A DNA stretch of 64,000 nucleotides from a bacterium DOLZORAL124_38_8 (GCA_002747745.1 PDQG01000006.1:97970-161969); one strand, 5' to 3'; positions 43,887 through 53,298 are shown, counted from the stretch's first letter. Notes: generated by a model from the sequence alone, not told the origin. Numbers and translations are program-made.

Positions 43887-46800
43887 CACTTAACAACAAA
43901 GCCAACAATTTTTTTCGGTACAAATATTTCTTTTTTAATCTCTCCTTCTGCCAAGTATTTGGCTACATTTTCAATATTTTTAGCCGTTTCAATAACGGTT
44001 TCTTTGTCAGCCTCAGCCGAAATCTCAAAATCACCACGCAATTTTCCGTTTACTTGCACGGCATATCGCACTGAATCTTCTACCAATAACTCTGGTTTAA
44101 AGGTTGGCCAGTTTTCGTAAGCAATCGTTCCAGCTTCATTGGCAAAATGTTTATTCCACAACTCTTCGGCTATATGGGGGGCAAACGGAGACAAAATCCG
44201 AATAAATTTACTTGCTGCGCGCCGTGGCATAGTTTTTAGTTTTGAAAACTCGTTTACCCACACCATCATTTGCGAAATCGCTGTATTAAACTTAAACTCA
44301 TCGATATTTTCACCCACAATTTTTACCGTTTTATGTGTCAGAGAGATGTATTTTTTCTCAGGACAAGCATCAACTAATTCCGTGGTGGTAAACAGACGCC
44401 AAACTCTATCCAAAAATTTTCTAATTCCGTTTACCGCTCCGGTATCCCAAACTTTTGACTGATCAAATGGTCCCATAAACATTTCGTACATTCGCAAAGT
44501 GTCAGCTCCGTACTTTTCAACAATTTCATCTGGATTCACCACATTTTTAAGCGATTTAGACATTTTAGCCACCACTTTTTTGACCACTTTTCCTGTTGGA
44601 GTATGTACAAAAGTTCCATCAGATTGTTCTTCTACTTCATCCACTGGCACTAATCCTCCATTTTCATTTTGAAACGCATGCGACACAATCAACCCTTGAT
44701 TAACCAATTTTTTGAAAGGCTCTTTGGTTGATACCAAACCTAAATCGTACATTACTTTTTGCCAGAATCGAGCGTACAACAAATGCAACACAGCGTGTTC
44801 GGCCCCACCAACATACAAATCAACTGGCCCCCAATAATTTTGAGCCTCAAAATCACAGAAAGCATTTGTATTATCAGCGTCCATATAGCGCAACCAGTAC
44901 CACGAAGACCCCGCCCAGTTTGGCATCGTCGAAGTCTCTCGAGTGAATTGTTTCACTTCAACCCCCGCTGGCGCTTCGCCATTTTGTACCGTTTTCACAC
45001 TTCCATCAGGCAACACATATCCTTGCACATTTACCCAATCAGTCACTTTCGACAAGGGCGGTTCTCCATTATCATTCGGTAAAAAGTTATCTGTTTCTGG
45101 TAAAGTCAACGGCAGTTCCGATTCATGTAAAGGGTAACATTTTCCGTTTTCATCAAACACAAACGGAATCGGTTCTCCCCAATATCGTTGTCGAGTAAAA
45201 ATCCAGTCTCGCAAGCGGTAAGAAACTTTTCGTGTAGCTAAATTATTTTTCTCTAAATACTTCTTTAATGCTTCTCGTACTTCCCCAGATTTTTTCCCTT
45301 TAAAATCATTTGGCTCTTGTAAAATTCCATTTTTCATATCAGAATAACAAATTTCAAGATTTCGAACTTTTGATGCCAATTCTGAATCAGTTGGGAATAA
45401 TACCGGTTTTAAAGGAATATTATATTTTTGTGCAAAATTAAAATCTCTTTCATCATGACAAGAACATTTAACAATCCCCGTACCATAATCCGCCAAAGCG
45501 TAACTTGCTACCCATATTGGAAGTTCCCCATTCCCTACAGGATCAACAATATATCTTCCCGTAAAAATACCTTCTACTTCTTTTTCTTCTTCAAATCCTC
45601 TTATAGCTCGTTTTTGTAATATTTCTTCACATTTTTCTAATATTTCTTCCTTGTTATCAACCCCTTCCAATAAATTTTTTAATAATGGATGGTCTGGAGC
45701 AATAACAACAAAAGTATCGGCCATAAAAGCCTCAAAATGTGCCGAGAAAGTTTGAATTTTTAAATTTGTATCTTTCACAGGAGATTCAAACAACATTCCT
45801 TCGGATTTTCCTACCCAATTTCGTTGTTGGGTTTTAATTTTATCCGGCCAGTTTAACACCGAACGAGCGATATGCGTAATAGTGGCTTCTAATTCAGGAA
45901 AGTTAGGATCCATTAAATGTCCTCGATTTGGCAATAATACCAAGTTCGCTTCCAACTTTTCAGCCAAAGTTTCAAAATCATGCAATGGAATATATTCGTC
46001 GTTATCAGACGCAATAATGGTAATATTATTGGCCGATTGTTTGATTTTTTCGTAGTCAAAATCTTCCGAGAAAAAGTTAGCAATTTCAGTAATTCCACAA
46101 TCGTTGGCGGTTGGAGCCACCAATATTAATTGATCAATTTTTACCGATTCTTCACTCAAAAATCGTTGCAAAAATCCACCACCAAGCGAGTGCCCAATCA
46201 ACACATCTTGTGCCCACAAACCATTACTTTTTTGCGTAAAAGTTTTTTCAAATTCCGCTTTCCAGTCAGCATATACTGGGTTTTGACTATTGGGAAAACT
46301 TGGCACCGCTACTCGTAATTTTTTATTTTCACATAATTTTTTAATATTTCCAAACCAATTAGAATCGGCGCTAGCACCCCAACCATGACAAATATACACA
46401 TTGAGCGTGTTTAAATCAGTCAATAACCGTTCGGCGTATTTTGTAATTGCAAACATCCATTGTTTTAACTTTTTTCGTTCTACTACCGCTCCACATCGTT
46501 CGTGTAGCCCGTTTTCAACTTCTTCATTCGCACACACCACTTTACATTTCGAACACCAATTCATTGGTTTTGATTCTTCGTACAACAGCCCTTGTTTGTA
46601 CATTTGCAAAAATAGCCATTGCGTCCATCGGTAATACTCTTCCGATGAAGTGTCGACTTCTCTATCCCAATCGTAACTAAACCCCAATGATTTAATTTGA
46701 CGCGTAAAATTTTCGATATTTTTATTCGTCGATAATCGAGGATGAACCCCCGTTTTAATGGCATAATTTTCAGCCGGCAAACCAAACGCATCCCACCCGA

Positions 46801-47032
46801 TTGGATGCAACACATTTTTCCCTTCCATTCGCTTTTTTCGACAAATAATATCCGTAGCCGTGTATCCCAAAGGATGTCCTACATGCAACCCCGCCCCCGA
46901 AGGAAACGGAAACATGTCCAAAGCGTAAAATTTTTCTTTTTCCGAACATTGTTCAGCGGCAAAAGTCTTATTTGTATCCCAAAATTTTTGCCATTTTGAT
47001 TCAATTTCTAAATGATTATACTTGTCTGCCAT
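43886..47032 (-). CDS. leuS: Leucyl-tRNA synthetase with inserted alpha/beta-hydrolase domain
   Basis: This class I synthetase charges tRNA(Leu). HVGH (50-53) and KMSKS are intact, and the start is MADKYNHLEIESKW at ATG 47032. At 1048 residues it exceeds the usual length by about 190. The excess lies between ITKYAERLLTDLNTL (about 196-210) and LNWPDKIKTQQRNWVG (393-408), which are adjacent in ordinary LeuRS. The insert (about 211-393) is a full RBBP9/YdeN-like serine hydrolase. It has CHGWGAS, the nucleophile elbow GHSLGGG (Ser282), SDNDEYIP (Asp345 likely) and NRGHLMDP (His372). In the editing domain the usual TTRPDT motif is replaced by FSAHFEAF, although HDERD is kept. The gene ends at a TGA. 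Confidence 0.95.
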   Translation of the reverse strand: MADKYNHLEIESKWQKFWDTNKTFAAEQCSEKEKFYALDMFPFPSGAGLHVGHPLGYTATDIICRKKRMEGKNVLHPIGWDAFGLPAENYAIKTGVHPRLSTNKNIENFTRQIKSLGFSYDWDREVDTSSEEYYRWTQWLFLQMYKQGLLYEESKPMNWCSKCKVVCANEEVENGLHERCGAVVERKKLKQWMFAITKYAERLLTDLNTLNVYICHGWGASADSNWFGNIKKLCENKKLRVAVPSFPNSQNPVYADWKAEFEKTFTQKSNGLWAQDVLIGHSLGGGFLQRFLSEESVKIDQLILVAPTANDCGITEIANFFSEDFDYEKIKQSANNITIIASDNDEYIPLHDFETLAEKLEANLVLLPNRGHLMDPNFPELEATITHIARSVLNWPDKIKTQQRNWVGKSEGMLFESPVKDTNLKIQTFSAHFEAFMADTFVVIAPDHPLLKNLLEGVDNKEEILEKCEEILQKRAIRGFEEEKEVEGIFTGRYIVDPVGNGELPIWVASYALADYGTGIVKCSCHDERDFNFAQKYNIPLKPVLFPTDSELASKVRNLEICYSDMKNGILQEPNDFKGKKSGEVREALKKYLEKNNLATRKVSYRLRDWIFTRQRYWGEPIPFVFDENGKCYPLHESELPLTLPETDNFLPNDNGEPPLSKVTDWVNVQGYVLPDGSVKTVQNGEAPAGVEVKQFTRETSTMPNWAGSSWYWLRYMDADNTNAFCDFEAQNYWGPVDLYVGGAEHAVLHLLYARFWQKVMYDLGLVSTKEPFKKLVNQGLIVSHAFQNENGGLVPVDEVEEQSDGTFVHTPTGKVVKKVVAKMSKSLKNVVNPDEIVEKYGADTLRMYEMFMGPFDQSKVWDTGAVNGIRKFLDRVWRLFTTTELVDACPEKKYISLTHKTVKIVGENIDEFKFNTAISQMMVWVNEFSKLKTMPRRAASKFIRILSPFAPHIAEELWNKHFANEAGTIAYENWPTFKPELLVEDSVRYAVQVNGKLRGDFEISAEADKETVIETAKNIENVAKYLAEGEIKKEIFVPKKIVGFVVK

Positions 47033-47176
47033 TCCTCTAAAAATATTAAAATTCAAACGCATTATAAAGCAAGCACAAGAATTGACCACTTTTTTACAGA
47101 AAAAAAACTCCACCAAAATGGCAGAGATTTTTTGTTGGTATCCAGTTCAGTTGAGAATAATTTTTCCCTTTCGGTC

Positions 47177-50100
47177 TTATTCCGCTGGCAAATACGTTCC
47201 GTTATCTAGTGTTACTGAGTCTTCACACCCCAACACCGTATTCATCCATCGTTCTGATGACTGATAGAATCGTCCCGTCGCTCGTTTCAAACCCCATGGT
47301 TTCAACACTGTATTGTAGTGTTTCATTTGCCATTTTCGTACCGCCGTATCGGTATTTTTATCAAACACCCCTGTTTCCGCTCCTTCGTACATTCCTTGTA
47401 ATTTCAAGTGTTTTTGCAAGAGTCTCACTTCTTGGATTATGTTTGACACGCCAACCGCTTGTCGTTCTTGTCCTTTGTATCCGTCTCGGTCTCCTATCAC
47501 CATATGTTGGGTAAAGATTGGACACGATTTTTTCGGCGTTACTATTTCTTCTTCCACTTCACACGTATTTTTAGCGTAGGGGAGAATTTCGTTGTCGCTT
47601 ACTTTTGGTAAGAATTTTCCCGTATCTAAGGTTACCGCATCGTTACATCCCAAGATAATATTCATCCATCGTTCTGATGATTGGTAGAATCGTCCCGTTG
47701 GCCGTTTTAATCCCCATGGTGCCAACACATTATTAAAGTGTCTGGCTTGCCAATTTCGGACGGCCGTATCGGTATTTTTATCAAACACTCCGTTTACTGC
47801 TCCTGCGTACAATCCTTGTTTTTTTAGGTGTTTTTGCAATAAGCTTACTTGATTAATAATTGGTGATACGCCTGAGGCTTGTGGTTGTTGTCCTTTATAT
47901 CCGTCTCGGTCTCCCAACATCATATGTTGGGTAAAGATTGGACACGTTCGTTGAATCACTTCTTTACACATTTTGGGTGTTTCTTTTTCTTCCTTTGGTT
48001 GTGGTTTTAAGATCTCAATCTTCTTTTTCTCTGTTTCCTTTGTTTCTGGTTTCTTCGGTTCTTCTGTCTTCGTCTCTTTTTCTTCCGTTGAGTTTTCTGT
48101 TGGTTTATTCACTCGACACGCAGTATCAGAATCACACAACGTAAATCCTCGGGCTTTGGCCCATTGTTTCGCACATTCTACTTTTTTTGTGGTTGTTTTT
48201 AGACACTGTTCATATGTTTTATAAGCCGTATCATCCCCCACACTCGTGTCTTGCACTGGATATCGTCTTTGACACATTTGTTTTTCCACCGAACACGTTC
48301 CAATCATTACATCCACGGGAATAAAGGTTGCACTCCCACTCGTTGGTTTTCTAACGGTTACTGTTACGGTTTTATCCGTTGTGTTTCCAGCCGTATCCGT
48401 TACGGTAAACACTACCGTGTATGTTCCAATGGTATTATTATCAAACCCTCCATTATTTTTTACGGTTACCTTCGCTTTTACATCCCCGTCTTCATGATCG
48501 GTCGCCGTGGTCACTAAATCAAGCAGGTTTAGATTATCCCCTTTTGTGATGGTTCTGTTATTTGCATTGATAACTGGTTTAAAGTTTGACGTACAGGTTC
48601 CGTTCGTATTCGCGTAATGCTGTCCGTTGGCATTTAAATCCGCTTCTGCTTTTGCGTCTGCCGCTTGTTGCGCCGTTGTATCGGCTTCCGCTTGCGTGAC
48701 TCCAGTGGCCGTTGCTGTTTGTTCTGGAGTTGTATAAGTTACTGTTGAACCTTCATAATTCGCTGGACAATTATTTCGTGTGAAATCCCCGGTCTTTGTT
48801 GACGTCTTCGTTGCTTCAAAGGTTGTTTGCGTACATTGTCCGTCTGCGTTAGCTTTCGCTTGTTTCGTATTTTGCAATTCTGTATTGGCTTCATTGGTAG
48901 CTTGCTCTAGTGCTTTTGCATCAGCATCGGCTTGGTTTACCAATGATGTTGCGGTAGCCGTTTTGGTAACCGCCACGACCACGCTTGTTCCGGTGTAGTT
49001 TACGGGACAATTATTCCTTTGGACCGTTTCGGTTGCGGTGTAACTTTTAGTCGCGTGGAATTTTACTTGCGTACACGTTCCATTCGTATTGGCGTAGTTT
49101 TGACCATTAGCATCTACATTTGCTTGCGCTTTTTGGTCTGCCGCTTGCTGTGCTTTTTCATCAGCATCCGCTTGTGACACGGTTGATGTCTCCGTTGCGG
49201 TCTGTTCCGGACTTGTATATGTCTCGGTCGATCCAGCAAAATCCGCTCCACAATTATTTCTTGTGAAATCCCCCGATTTTGTTGACGTCTTCGTTGCTTC
49301 AAAAGGGTTTACCGTAATTGTTACCGTCGCTTCATTCGAAATAACCCCATTATTGTCTTTAACCGTATATTTAAACGTATCTGCCCCTATATGCCCTGCA
49401 TTCGGAGTATAGGTTACTGTTCCATTTGCATTTACCGTTAGAGTACCATGTTGTGCCACTTCAGTAATCGTAATAGTGGCAAGATCGAAGGTTCCACTTG
49501 TAGTATCATTTGTTGTTACATCAATTTCAACGGGTGTTACTGCAGTTGTTGTCTTCGTATCATCGGTAGCAATTGGGTTTTGATTCCATTTTGCATAGGC
49601 TATTACATCTCCTGTAATTGGAGTAGTAAAATCAAATGGAGTAGTATACGTATTGTCTGTATACCATCCTACAAACGTACTTCCCGACTTTGTTGGAGCC
49701 ACTGGTACTGTCCCGATTCCATTGTAGGCAATATCTGCTTGGTCTGTTACTTCTGTCCCTCCATTTTCTTCAAATGAAAGCGTATATTCTGGAATACAAA
49801 AACTTAAATCACTAAGACCAAAAGCAGTAGGTCCAGCAGCAGAAGCCATAGTACCATTACTTTTTTCTCTCGTCGATTTATTAATAATCTTAATAGAGCT
49901 TATAAGTCTATTTAAAGGTTTTATCGCAATATTTTTATCCTTAGATGCATTTGATGCTGCAAAGAAATTTTTTCCATCTAAAACCTCAATCGTTTGCCCT
50001 TGTGCAATATAATCAGAAGGTTGTAATTCATACAAATTTCCATCCACATCAGTAATTTCTGCTCTTGCATATTCTTTATGTGGGTCTATATCCACATCAA

Positions 50101-50506
50101 TCAAAACGAAGGCAATATTTTTTACTGGTTCAGAAAATGTCAACGTATGTTCTGAATAATTAGCATTAGCATCCGTTGTACTTTTTTGTCCAAATGCAGT
50201 ATGAGGCTTAAAAATGGGTTTCCAATTATTTACCTTGGAAAATTGACCATCTAATGAACCCACAATATTTTTTGAATAAGTTACATTAAGATTAGTTCCA
50301 GCAACTGACATTGGATTTTCATGCATAACATTTCCTCCATCCCAATCCCAATTGGCTGATGTTGGAGAATAATAATCTCCCCATTTGAAGATTTTTGCAT
50401 TACATGATTCTGCAGAAGCTTTATTTATAAAATTAGGGCTTACAACCCCAGTAAATAAACTCAACGCAAAAGCAAAGGTTGTTATCGTTTTCAAAAGTCT
50501 ACTCAT
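47177..50506 (-). CDS. Giant secreted adhesin-like multidomain protein (1109 aa)
   Basis: Signal peptide (1-32), then a novel N-terminal beta domain (33-237). A Listeria-Bacteroides (InlB B-type) repeat follows (about 242-308, FVGWYTDNTY). A cadherin/VCBS-like Ig domain (311-400) has GTVTYTPNAGHIGADTFKYTV. Three DUF5977-like cysteine modules (403-640) contain FTRNNC and QADADEKAQQ. A DUF5011-type Ig domain (645-718), a Cys-rich segment and a Lys/Glu/Pro linker (800-845) come next. Two near-identical C-terminal modules (855-967 and 994-1107) resemble peptidoglycan-binding domains, with LLQKHLKKQGLY and GVFDKNTDTAVRNWQ. The protein is probably anchored to the wall through these modules and displays the rest outside. 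It is the last gene after the V-ATPase block. Confidence 0.85.
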   Translation of the reverse strand: MSRLLKTITTFAFALSLFTGVVSPNFINKASAESCNAKIFKWGDYYSPTSANWDWDGGNVMHENPMSVAGTNLNVTYSKNIVGSLDGQFSKVNNWKPIFKPHTAFGQKSTTDANANYSEHTLTFSEPVKNIAFVLIDVDIDPHKEYARAEITDVDGNLYELQPSDYIAQGQTIEVLDGKNFFAASNASKDKNIAIKPLNRLISSIKIINKSTREKSNGTMASAAGPTAFGLSDLSFCIPEYTLSFEENGGTEVTDQADIAYNGIGTVPVAPTKSGSTFVGWYTDNTYTTPFDFTTPITGDVIAYAKWNQNPIATDDTKTTTAVTPVEIDVTTNDTTSGTFDLATITITEVAQHGTLTVNANGTVTYTPNAGHIGADTFKYTVKDNNGVISNEATVTITVNPFEATKTSTKSGDFTRNNCGADFAGSTETYTSPEQTATETSTVSQADADEKAQQAADQKAQANVDANGQNYANTNGTCTQVKFHATKSYTATETVQRNNCPVNYTGTSVVVAVTKTATATSLVNQADADAKALEQATNEANTELQNTKQAKANADGQCTQTTFEATKTSTKTGDFTRNNCPANYEGSTVTYTTPEQTATATGVTQAEADTTAQQAADAKAEADLNANGQHYANTNGTCTSNFKPVINANNRTITKGDNLNLLDLVTTATDHEDGDVKAKVTVKNNGGFDNNTIGTYTVVFTVTDTAGNTTDKTVTVTVRKPTSGSATFIPVDVMIGTCSVEKQMCQRRYPVQDTSVGDDTAYKTYEQCLKTTTKKVECAKQWAKARGFTLCDSDTACRVNKPTENSTEEKETKTEEPKKPETKETEKKKIEILKPQPKEEKETPKMCKEVIQRTCPIFTQHMMLGDRDGYKGQQPQASGVSPIINQVSLLQKHLKKQGLYAGAVNGVFDKNTDTAVRNWQARHFNNVLAPWGLKRPTGRFYQSSERWMNIILGCNDAVTLDTGKFLPKVSDNEILPYAKNTCEVEEEIVTPKKSCPIFTQHMVIGDRDGYKGQERQAVGVSNIIQEVRLLQKHLKLQGMYEGAETGVFDKNTDTAVRKWQMKHYNTVLKPWGLKRATGRFYQSSERWMNTVLGCEDSVTLDNGTYLPAE
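47186..47946 (-). repeat. Duplicated peptidoglycan-binding-like module (DNA level)
   Basis: Two copies (47186-47529 and 47606-47946) share long stretches at the nucleotide level, for example around the segment encoding GRFYQSSERWMN. This points to recent duplication or gene conversion inside the gene. Confidence 0.75.
48589..49300 (-). repeat. Tandem DUF5977-like repeats in the adhesin gene
   Basis: Three units of about 80 codons each carry an RNNC motif, an Ala/Asp/Gln-rich helix (QADADAKA) and an NGTCT or DGQCT end. The first and third units are most alike (TKTSTK-GDFTRNNC). Confidence 0.75.
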
Positions 50507-50607
50507 ATTAAATTCGAATTATAATACATCTAATTTATCCTAGTGAATAAAAAACATGTTGTCTAATTTTTATAACATTAATTTTTTATCCAAAAATCAT
50601 AAAAACA

Positions 50608-50632
50608 AAAAAACTCCACCATTTAGTGAAGT
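50608..50632 (-). terminator. Weak terminator after V-ATPase subunit F
   Basis: An imperfect stem (ACTTCACTAAATGGTGGAGT on the minus strand) is followed by a U-run just beyond the 3' end of atpF. It would separate the ATPase block from the adhesin gene. Confidence 0.45.
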
Positions 50633-50655
50633 TTTCTTCGATTTGTATTTTCTTT

Positions 50656-51018
50656 CTAACTAAATACGTCACTTCCAATCGCTCGTTCAATAATTTTTGA
50701 AAGTCGTTTAGAAGATAAACTCTTTCCGCCCAAAGACTGTGTACTTGGAGACGGAACTGGCACCACCGCCGGCAAGGCCTTTTTAGAAAACTTTTCAATT
50801 ACCTCATCTGGCAAATTTGCATAAAAATTTTCTTCCACAAACACGATTGCGTAAACAGGGGTTTTATTTTCATCTCCATGATGAGCTCTAAACAATCTTT
50901 CAACCTCAACTTGCGCCTGTTTATCTGACGTAATTGCAAACGTTTCGGCTCCAATGGCTCGATACAACGAAATAGAGCTTTTTACTCCAACCACAGCCAA
51001 TTTATATTCATATGCCAT
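50656..51018 (-). CDS. atpF: V-type ATP synthase subunit F
   Basis: Subunit F binds subunit D on the central stalk and tunes activity. The start YKLAVVGVKSSISLYRAIGAETF and the following VYAIVFVEENFYANLPDEVIEKF match the family's alternating Rossmann-like fold. The tail is Ser/Pro-rich. The 120-residue length is slightly above the usual 100. It is 4 nt after atpC in the order K, E, C, F. Confidence 0.88.
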   Translation of the reverse strand: MAYEYKLAVVGVKSSISLYRAIGAETFAITSDKQAQVEVERLFRAHHGDENKTPVYAIVFVEENFYANLPDEVIEKFSKKALPAVVPVPSPSTQSLGGKSLSSKRLSKIIERAIGSDVFS

Positions 51019-51022
51019 AACT

Positions 51023-52030
51023 CTAAAAATGTTTAATCGTTTCGTAAATCCTTTCTGGATCTAGGTTGTAGATTTTTGCGTACATCACAAATTTCAACAC
51101 TCGAGCATTTTTTACTCGTTTCAAGAAGTATACCATTGGAATAATGATAGACCCTAAATCATCTTCATCCGCTTCTAACAAGAAAGCCGTTGTTTCTGCT
51201 TCAATCAGTCGTTCCATTTCTAAGAGCAAATCTTGGAAACTTTCAAAGGTTTGACCTTTAAGTTTCATCGCTAAGTGCATGAAGTTATTCTCAAACAAGA
51301 ATGCGGTCACCGAATCAAGCGTAATATCTGATTTAAATACCGCTAAATCCATAGAACCACCTGATAAATACATTTCATCAGTCGTTGGCTGATCCAATGC
51401 TTTGGCTCGAATCATAGCCTTCAAATTAGCTCTATCAATTTGCCAAACAACCACTTTTTTCAAGAAATCAGATTTCAACTCTTTTGATAATCTGTTTAAG
51501 TATACATACAAAGCATTATCAAATAGGAATTCTACCAACTGGAAATTTTTTGTTTCTGCAAATAATTCATCCGCTTTTTGAGTTGCTTCTACAAATTCGG
51601 ATGGAATCCCCGCTGAGAATTCATTCTCAAAAACAGCTTTTTCCAACGCTTCTTTTGTTATACTTCCCAAAATCTCATAGCCATTTTCTGCTGAGAAATT
51701 TTCAATTTCATTCGCGTCATCCACTAATTTTTCTTTTAAAGCCCGTTTGAAATTATTTACATCAAATGGTTTCCACAGAATATCAAATTCCACGGCATTT
51801 TCTGTCCCAGAAACAATTAATTCTTTTGTTTCCAACAACCCTTGATCAATAATTTTCTCAAAATCATCTACCTTTGTATCAGGAAACAAATACTCTGCAT
51901 ACTGAAGTTCTGAAAAAACTCGAAAGGCATCTTCAACTGTTTCAGCCATAACCATTCGTTCAACTTGTGCCGACGAAAGGAGCCTTGATTGTAACGCACG
52001 AATTCTACCCGCTAAAAAAAGAAACTTCAT
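51023..52030 (-). CDS. atpC: V-type ATP synthase subunit C
   Basis: Subunit C (the V/A-type d subunit) is the funnel-shaped socket between the membrane ring and the central stalk. It is all helical and 335 residues long, as in the family. Marks include RALQSRLLSSAQVERMVMAETVEDAF near the start, VVWQIDRANLKAMIRAKAL in the middle and the closing YFLKRVKNARVLKFVMYAKIYNL. It sits between atpE (13 nt upstream) and atpF (4 nt downstream). Confidence 0.9.
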   Translation of the reverse strand: MKFLFLAGRIRALQSRLLSSAQVERMVMAETVEDAFRVFSELQYAEYLFPDTKVDDFEKIIDQGLLETKELIVSGTENAVEFDILWKPFDVNNFKRALKEKLVDDANEIENFSAENGYEILGSITKEALEKAVFENEFSAGIPSEFVEATQKADELFAETKNFQLVEFLFDNALYVYLNRLSKELKSDFLKKVVVWQIDRANLKAMIRAKALDQPTTDEMYLSGGSMDLAVFKSDITLDSVTAFLFENNFMHLAMKLKGQTFESFQDLLLEMERLIEAETTAFLLEADEDDLGSIIIPMVYFLKRVKNARVLKFVMYAKIYNLDPERIYETIKHF

Positions 52031-52043
52031 AATTTTATATTTT

Positions 52044-52595
52044 TTAAATCAACCCTAATTTTGGGGCAAAGAAAGACTCAATAGCAGTTTTGTATTCAGA
52101 ATAAACTATGTTTTTAAATGAGTTATCTACTGACAAAGAATCTCCTTTAAAGATAAATCCACCTTTAATATCACTCGATTCTTCAATTTCAAAACCATTT
52201 AATACATTTTTCGTCACTGCAAGTCGATTTGCCGGAACCAATACTTTTCCAGATCCTTCAATTCCAGAAGCCAACACTTTCAAAATAGATTCATACTCAT
52301 TATCCGAAAGTTCTACTAAATAAGCATAAAAAGAATCTAACGCTGATTCCAAAACAGAACATTTAGCGGCTAATTCAATTTGCTTTTGTTTTCTTCGAGA
52401 ATTTGTTTCTGAATTTTCCTTTACTGACAATAAACGAGCGGCATGTTCTTCTTTCAAAGCATCCAACTCTTCTTTTTCCAAGGCCTCAATTTGCGATTGA
52501 ATCAAAGATATTTCTTCTTTCGTCTCTAATTCTATAGCCGACACTTTTTTAGACGCCTCTTCCAAAACCTTTTTCAAAATATCTTGTAAAGCCAT
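52044..52595 (-). CDS. atpE: V-type ATP synthase subunit E
   Basis: Subunit E is half of the peripheral stalk. The N-terminal half is a long charged helix (IELETKEEISLIQSQIEALEKEELDALKEEH) that would pair with subunit G/H. The C-terminal half is the small alpha/beta domain (VLVPANRLAVTKNVLNGFEIEES, DIKGGFIFKGDSLSVDNSF) seen in the family. The length of 183 residues is typical. No separate subunit G/H gene was found nearby. One may lie with A, B and I elsewhere. Confidence 0.88.
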   Translation of the reverse strand: MALQDILKKVLEEASKKVSAIELETKEEISLIQSQIEALEKEELDALKEEHAARLLSVKENSETNSRRKQKQIELAAKCSVLESALDSFYAYLVELSDNEYESILKVLASGIEGSGKVLVPANRLAVTKNVLNGFEIEESSDIKGGFIFKGDSLSVDNSFKNIVYSEYKTAIESFFAPKLGLI

Positions 52596-52680
52596 TCAAA
52601 CAAAAAATTAAAAAAATACTGGAGTTGCTTATAACCAAACAAAAGAGATTAAAGCAACCCAGATAATATATTTACCTTCC

Positions 52681-53298
52681 TTACGCTGCTACTTGTGAAA
52701 CAGGAACGGCAATAGTAATAAACAATGCAATCAACAATCCGAAGATGGCGTATGTTTCAGCCAAAGCTGAGATAACGATCGCTCCAGTTGAGATTGATTC
52801 TTCTCGAGCCAATCCTCCGATAGAAGCTACTACTACTTTTGATTGAGATCCAGCAGAAATCAAAGCCAAGGCTCCCATAATAACTCCGGCAATCAAAAGA
52901 CTCAAACCACTTTGAAATGATACAACGTATTTCATTCCAGCAGCTCCACCAACAACTCCGATTTGCAACAAGATCATGATTGCAATCAACAATCCGTAAA
53001 TCCCTTGTGAACCAGGCAAGGCACACAACACAATCAAAGTACCGAAAAGGCTTGGTTTTTCAGCCATAACTCCAGCCGCTTTTTGTCCGGCTACTTGGAT
53101 TCCTTTTGAAGACCCGTACCCTCCTAATACAACAGCTACCAAAGCTCCCAAGAAGGCAAGAGTGGTTCCAAAATCAAATGAAGCAAACATTGATACAGAA
53201 TCAGCTGCTTCAGCCGCTACTACGTTTACCGCTTCCGCTGTATTTTGCACAGCAGTTGTGGCTACTTCAGAAACGTTTGTTACGATTTCGTTTTCCAT
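52681..53298 (-). CDS. atpK: V-type ATP synthase subunit K (proteolipid ring)
   Basis: Subunit K is the four-helix proteolipid that carries the coupling ion. Two related hairpins are visible. The first has LPGSQGIYGLLIAIMILL and the second LAETYAIFGLLIALFITIAV, with the key Glu only in the second. The residues match the Na+ ligands known in Enterococcus NtpK (L-T-Q in the first hairpin, Q before the second, Glu in ETYA), here with Ser in place of Thr and a Gln in SAGSQSK. Na+ coupling is therefore plausible. The frame extends to 53349. MENEIVTN at ATG 53298 is used. A charged Ala-rich N-terminal extension of about 35 residues is unusual. Confidence 0.92.
   Translation of the reverse strand: MENEIVTNVSEVATTAVQNTAEAVNVVAAEAADSVSMFASFDFGTTLAFLGALVAVVLGGYGSSKGIQVAGQKAAGVMAEKPSLFGTLIVLCALPGSQGIYGLLIAIMILLQIGVVGGAAGMKYVVSFQSGLSLLIAGVIMGALALISAGSQSKVVVASIGGLAREESISTGAIVISALAETYAIFGLLIALFITIAVPVSQVAA

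Noticed and set aside
47177..49300. CRISPR-like or tandem DNA array in the adhesin gene
   Set aside because: The repeats are in frame, long and degenerate, and encode protein modules. There are no short identical repeats with unique spacers.
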